The notes under the pieces were generated by a model, which was given only the letters and a program-made list of their open reading frames with translations, was not told the origin of the DNA and searched no databases. DNA of 64,000 nucleotides from FEN-1350 sp964643355 (lineage in GTDB: Bacteria; Planctomycetota; Phycisphaerae; Sedimentisphaerales; Anaerohalosphaeraceae). Where the stretch lies: the NCBI GenBank assembly GCA_964643355.1, contig CAZXPW010000015.1, forward strand, positions 19,225 through 83,224, read 5' to 3'. Shown in pieces: positions 61,513 through 64,000 of this stretch; the stretch's first letter is position 1, and each line of letters begins with the position of its first letter. Made by a program: the position numbers and the translations under genes.

Positions 61513-63201
61513 ATGAGGATATGTATTTGTTTCAGGCCAATTCTTTTCTTTATCTTGGTCGTTCTGTCGATTGGGAGAACGGAATCCGAAACAAAGCCGG
61601 CATGGGCCGTGCCGACCTTTGAGTGTCTGGGATTATACTTTCCTTGTGCCGACGATCGAGGCGAGTGCAAAGTCCACTATCGTCCGGCCGACGAACAGAC
61701 CTGGCGACAGGCCTTGCCCCTGACATACGATTCGGTCCGAAAAGAGTACCGCGGTAGTCTTATTGGCCTTAAATCCGACGCCGAATATGTCGTCCGTCTC
61801 GAATGCCGTGATCAAACGATTGAATGGTCGGAACGAACCCGTAGCGATCGGTTTCCAATCGGCAAAATCACCCACTTGCCCGCCGGCGAATCGGGAAAAA
61901 CCGTTCGAATTACGGAGGCCGGAACACCGGACGCCTGGCATCTTGTCGTCCCGCCGCCGGATTCCAAGACGGTGATCGATGTGTTCAATCTGTACGAGTC
62001 CTGCGTCGAAGTGGAGGCCGACTATGTCATCGTTCGGGGTCTGGAACTGAAAAATGCCGGACGGCACGCCGTGTTGATCCGCAACGGGGTTCGGAATGTC
62101 GTCGTCGAGGATTGCCATATCACCCGATGGGGCCGAGTCGGCGGGGCCCGGGTCTGGGGCGTCTTTTATGGCTCGGACAGCGCAATCTATGCCGAGAACG
62201 GTGCGGGGGGAATAATCCTTCAGCGGAATCTGATTGAACATCCGCGCAGCGGCTCCAACGACTGGGAATCGGGACATCCGGATGGGCCGCAGGGAATCAC
62301 CTTCGATAATTCCTCCGGCGGAAATATCATTCGGTACAATGAAATCCGATCCACGGAGGACCATGGGTATAACGATGGCATCGGTGGAAGCAGCAATTTC
62401 AGCTTTCAGGGCAGTCCGAATTGCGATTCCGATATCTACGGCAACATCATTTCCAACTGCTGGGATGACGCCATTGAAAGCGAAGGCGCCAACAGGAATG
62501 TCCGCATCTGGGGCAACTATATTGACAAAACCTTTGTTTTCATCGCCTCGGCGGGGACTTCTGTGGGGCCCCTTTATATTTTTCGAAATGTGTTTGCATC
62601 CAGCAGAATCTCCCATCAGGATCCCAGCGGGGGCGTGATTTTCAAGACCTGGGGACCCGGAAGAACTCTGACCTACGAAGGGAAAGAAGTTCCGGGCGAT
62701 CAGGGCCGTCGCTACATTTTCCACAATACGGCATTGCAACCCAACGGTGCCCTGAGCATTTTCAGCGGCCACGGAGTCGTCAACGCCGTATCGAGGAACA
62801 ACATTTTTCGGGTTCGCGGCGATTCCTATCCTGACGGGAAAAGCGATGGTCCCCCCAATGATTTTCGGAACGACTTGATCGGTGGATATCTGGCCGGGGG
62901 TTTTATTCGTTCGATGTTTGTGCCTTCGGATCGGCTGGAGTGGTTTCTGGCCGCGACCGTTCCATCCGTCAAATGGGGCCAGGTCAAATTTCCTCGCGGC
63001 GACAGAGAGATCGTCATTACCGATCCGGTCGTTCAGATCCCCAATCCGGCGATTGACAAGGGCGTTCTCGTTCCCGGTTTCAATGATGACTTCAAAGGAA
63101 CTGCGCCGGACATAGGCGCTTTTGAAAACGGCAATCCCCCGTTGCGGTTCGGACGCGCGGGGTCACCGGATTTTGTCCGAGCCCCGTGGGAGATCCGCTG
63201 A
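61513..63201 (+). CDS. Right-handed parallel beta-helix protein
   Basis: This 562-residue exported protein has a signal peptide, a short fibronectin-III-like domain (about 35-110) and a parallel beta-helix (about 140-440) with recurring coils such as GGIILQRNLIEHP, GGNIIRYNEIRS and RNVRIWGNYIDK. The fold is shared with pectate lyases, polygalacturonases and other polysaccharide-processing proteins. No catalytic set could be assigned. The TTTGGAG ribosome-binding site precedes ATG 61513. A role in pectin or related glycan breakdown is inferred from the context. Confidence 0.85.
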   Translation: MRICICFRPILFFILVVLSIGRTESETKPAWAVPTFECLGLYFPCADDRGECKVHYRPADEQTWRQALPLTYDSVRKEYRGSLIGLKSDAEYVVRLECRDQTIEWSERTRSDRFPIGKITHLPAGESGKTVRITEAGTPDAWHLVVPPPDSKTVIDVFNLYESCVEVEADYVIVRGLELKNAGRHAVLIRNGVRNVVVEDCHITRWGRVGGARVWGVFYGSDSAIYAENGAGGIILQRNLIEHPRSGSNDWESGHPDGPQGITFDNSSGGNIIRYNEIRSTEDHGYNDGIGGSSNFSFQGSPNCDSDIYGNIISNCWDDAIESEGANRNVRIWGNYIDKTFVFIASAGTSVGPLYIFRNVFASSRISHQDPSGGVIFKTWGPGRTLTYEGKEVPGDQGRRYIFHNTALQPNGALSIFSGHGVVNAVSRNNIFRVRGDSYPDGKSDGPPNDFRNDLIGGYLAGGFIRSMFVPSDRLEWFLAATVPSVKWGQVKFPRGDREIVITDPVVQIPNPAIDKGVLVPGFNDDFKGTAPDIGAFENGNPPLRFGRAGSPDFVRAPWEIR

Positions 63202-63285
63202 AATCGCAAGCCCAAAATCACGAAACAGTATTGCAGAATTCGTATCCTGGGCTCCGAATCTATATGTGGATAAGGATAGTCGAAT

Positions 63286-63975
63286 ATGAAACGAGTTCAA
63301 TTTGAATGGGTCCGTCGATTCACTTGTTGGTTTCCAATCCCCGAATGGCTCGTTGTTGTGATTCTCTTGTCGCAGGGGATGTTGGTAAATTCGGGGAACG
63401 CGGTTGCGGCGGAGAACAATTCTTTCCAATCCAGGACCTGTGTATCGATTCGAGACGGACGATGGAAGATTAACGATCAATCCACTTATCCCGGGACAAC
63501 GGCCGAAGGACTATTGATGAATGTCCGGATGGTCAACGCCGTGTTTGAGGATCGAAATCGGCCGGATTTTGACCCCGAGGCGAACACGGCCGAATTTCTG
63601 GCTAATTTGCCCGATTATGCGGCTCATGGCATAACAGCGTTTACGATCTGCTTGCAGGGGGGCATGCCCGGATATGAGGGGGCCGTCAACTCGGCCTTTG
63701 AAGCGGATGGATCCTTGCGTAATTCGTACATGCGGCGAATCCGACAAGTCGTCGAGGCCTGTGACCGACTCGGAACGATTGTGATTTTGGGTTGTTACTA
63801 TCAGCGACAGGATCAGATCCTTCGAGACGAGGCGGCGGTCAAGGCGGGGGTAGTCCATATCGCAAACTGGATTCGGGACTGCGGATTCACGAATATTGTG
63901 CTGGAGATTGCCAACGAGTTCGGACACGGCGGGTTCGATCATGAATGTCTTAGGAGCTCTAACAAAACCTTATGA
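63286..63975 (+). CDS. Glycoside-hydrolase-like protein, truncated near the window end
   Basis: This 229-residue product has a signal peptide and the N-terminal part of a GH5/cellulase-like TIM barrel: LMNVRMVNAVFED, GITAFTICLQGGMPGYEG, CDRLGTIVILGCYYQRQDQ and NIVLEIANEFGHGGFDH, where the E in the NE pair fits the acid/base of clan A enzymes. It then stops at 63975, too short for a barrel. In a shifted frame the sequence stays open to the window edge, so a frameshift near 63955-63970 or an assembly error is likely. Confidence 0.65.
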   Translation: MKRVQFEWVRRFTCWFPIPEWLVVVILLSQGMLVNSGNAVAAENNSFQSRTCVSIRDGRWKINDQSTYPGTTAEGLLMNVRMVNAVFEDRNRPDFDPEANTAEFLANLPDYAAHGITAFTICLQGGMPGYEGAVNSAFEADGSLRNSYMRRIRQVVEACDRLGTIVILGCYYQRQDQILRDEAAVKAGVVHIANWIRDCGFTNIVLEIANEFGHGGFDHECLRSSNKTL

Positions 63976-64000
63976 TTCGTCGCCAGCAAATTAACAGGCA

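Noticed and set aside
61633..62772. 379-residue minus-strand open frame
   Set aside because: It is antisense to the beta-helix gene and has no recognisable family.
1..64000. CRISPR array or defence system
   Set aside because: No regularly spaced repeats and no cas, restriction or toxin genes were seen in any frame read.

Overview
The window looks like a chromosomal segment of a Planctomycetota bacterium, most likely Phycisphaerae or a close relative. This is inferred from the mix of families: exported HzsA-like cytochromes, a formylglycine-enzyme-like domain fused to a cytochrome, Tat-signal Gfo/Idh/MocA and DegT proteins, a bacterial RRM protein, YVTN/MauG proteins and many large secreted esterases. 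Most of the window is GC-rich. A block at about 25.9-30.7 kb is visibly more AT-rich.

Layout. 0-7 kb: the end of an organophosphate:phosphate-antiporter-type transporter (minus strand), then two exported redox proteins, an HzsA-like/FGE-like fusion and a YVTN/di-haem cytochrome. 7.2-16.2 kb: housekeeping genes (PcrA/UvrD helicase, NUDIX hydrolase, fumarase beta-like protein, YchF-like P-loop protein, siroheme synthase; then, mostly on the minus strand, a lipoprotein, CheY-like receiver, CBS protein, RRM protein and threonine aldolase). 16.5-24.6 kb: a tight five-gene minus-strand operon with an unusual gamma-glutamylcyclotransferase/amidoligase fusion, alanine racemase, a GT2 glycosyltransferase, a GT-C-like membrane protein and an aspartate-type aminotransferase. 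24.6-25.9 kb: an intact ISAs1-family insertion sequence with perfect target duplications. 25.9-30.7 kb: an AT-richer envelope-glycosylation block. 30.8-35.2 kb: a TRAP transporter convergent with uronate isomerase, pointing to hexuronate use. 35.4-41.2 kb: a second HzsA-like protein, an RMD1/YagE-like protein and a DUF3592/arrestin-like pair. 41.4 kb: tRNA-Asp with its own promoter and terminator.

41.8-64 kb is a secreted plant-polysaccharide (arabinoxylan/pectin) region: HEAT-repeat protein, Tat-exported oxidoreductase, CE1-like esterase with malectin, GH54 arabinofuranosidase with a split lamin-tail domain, VKOR-DsbA disulfide enzyme, SASA esterase fused to an alpha/beta hydrolase, tannase/feruloyl esterase, exported DegT-like protein, neutral-ceramidase-like protein, amidohydrolase with a C-terminal carbohydrate-binding-like domain, beta-helix protein, and a glycoside-hydrolase-like gene that breaks near the window end.

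Together the genes suggest a saprophyte that strips ester-linked phenolics and acetyl groups and arabinose from plant cell wall material, imports uronates, and oxidatively folds its secreted enzymes. No CRISPR array, prophage or classical defence system was seen.
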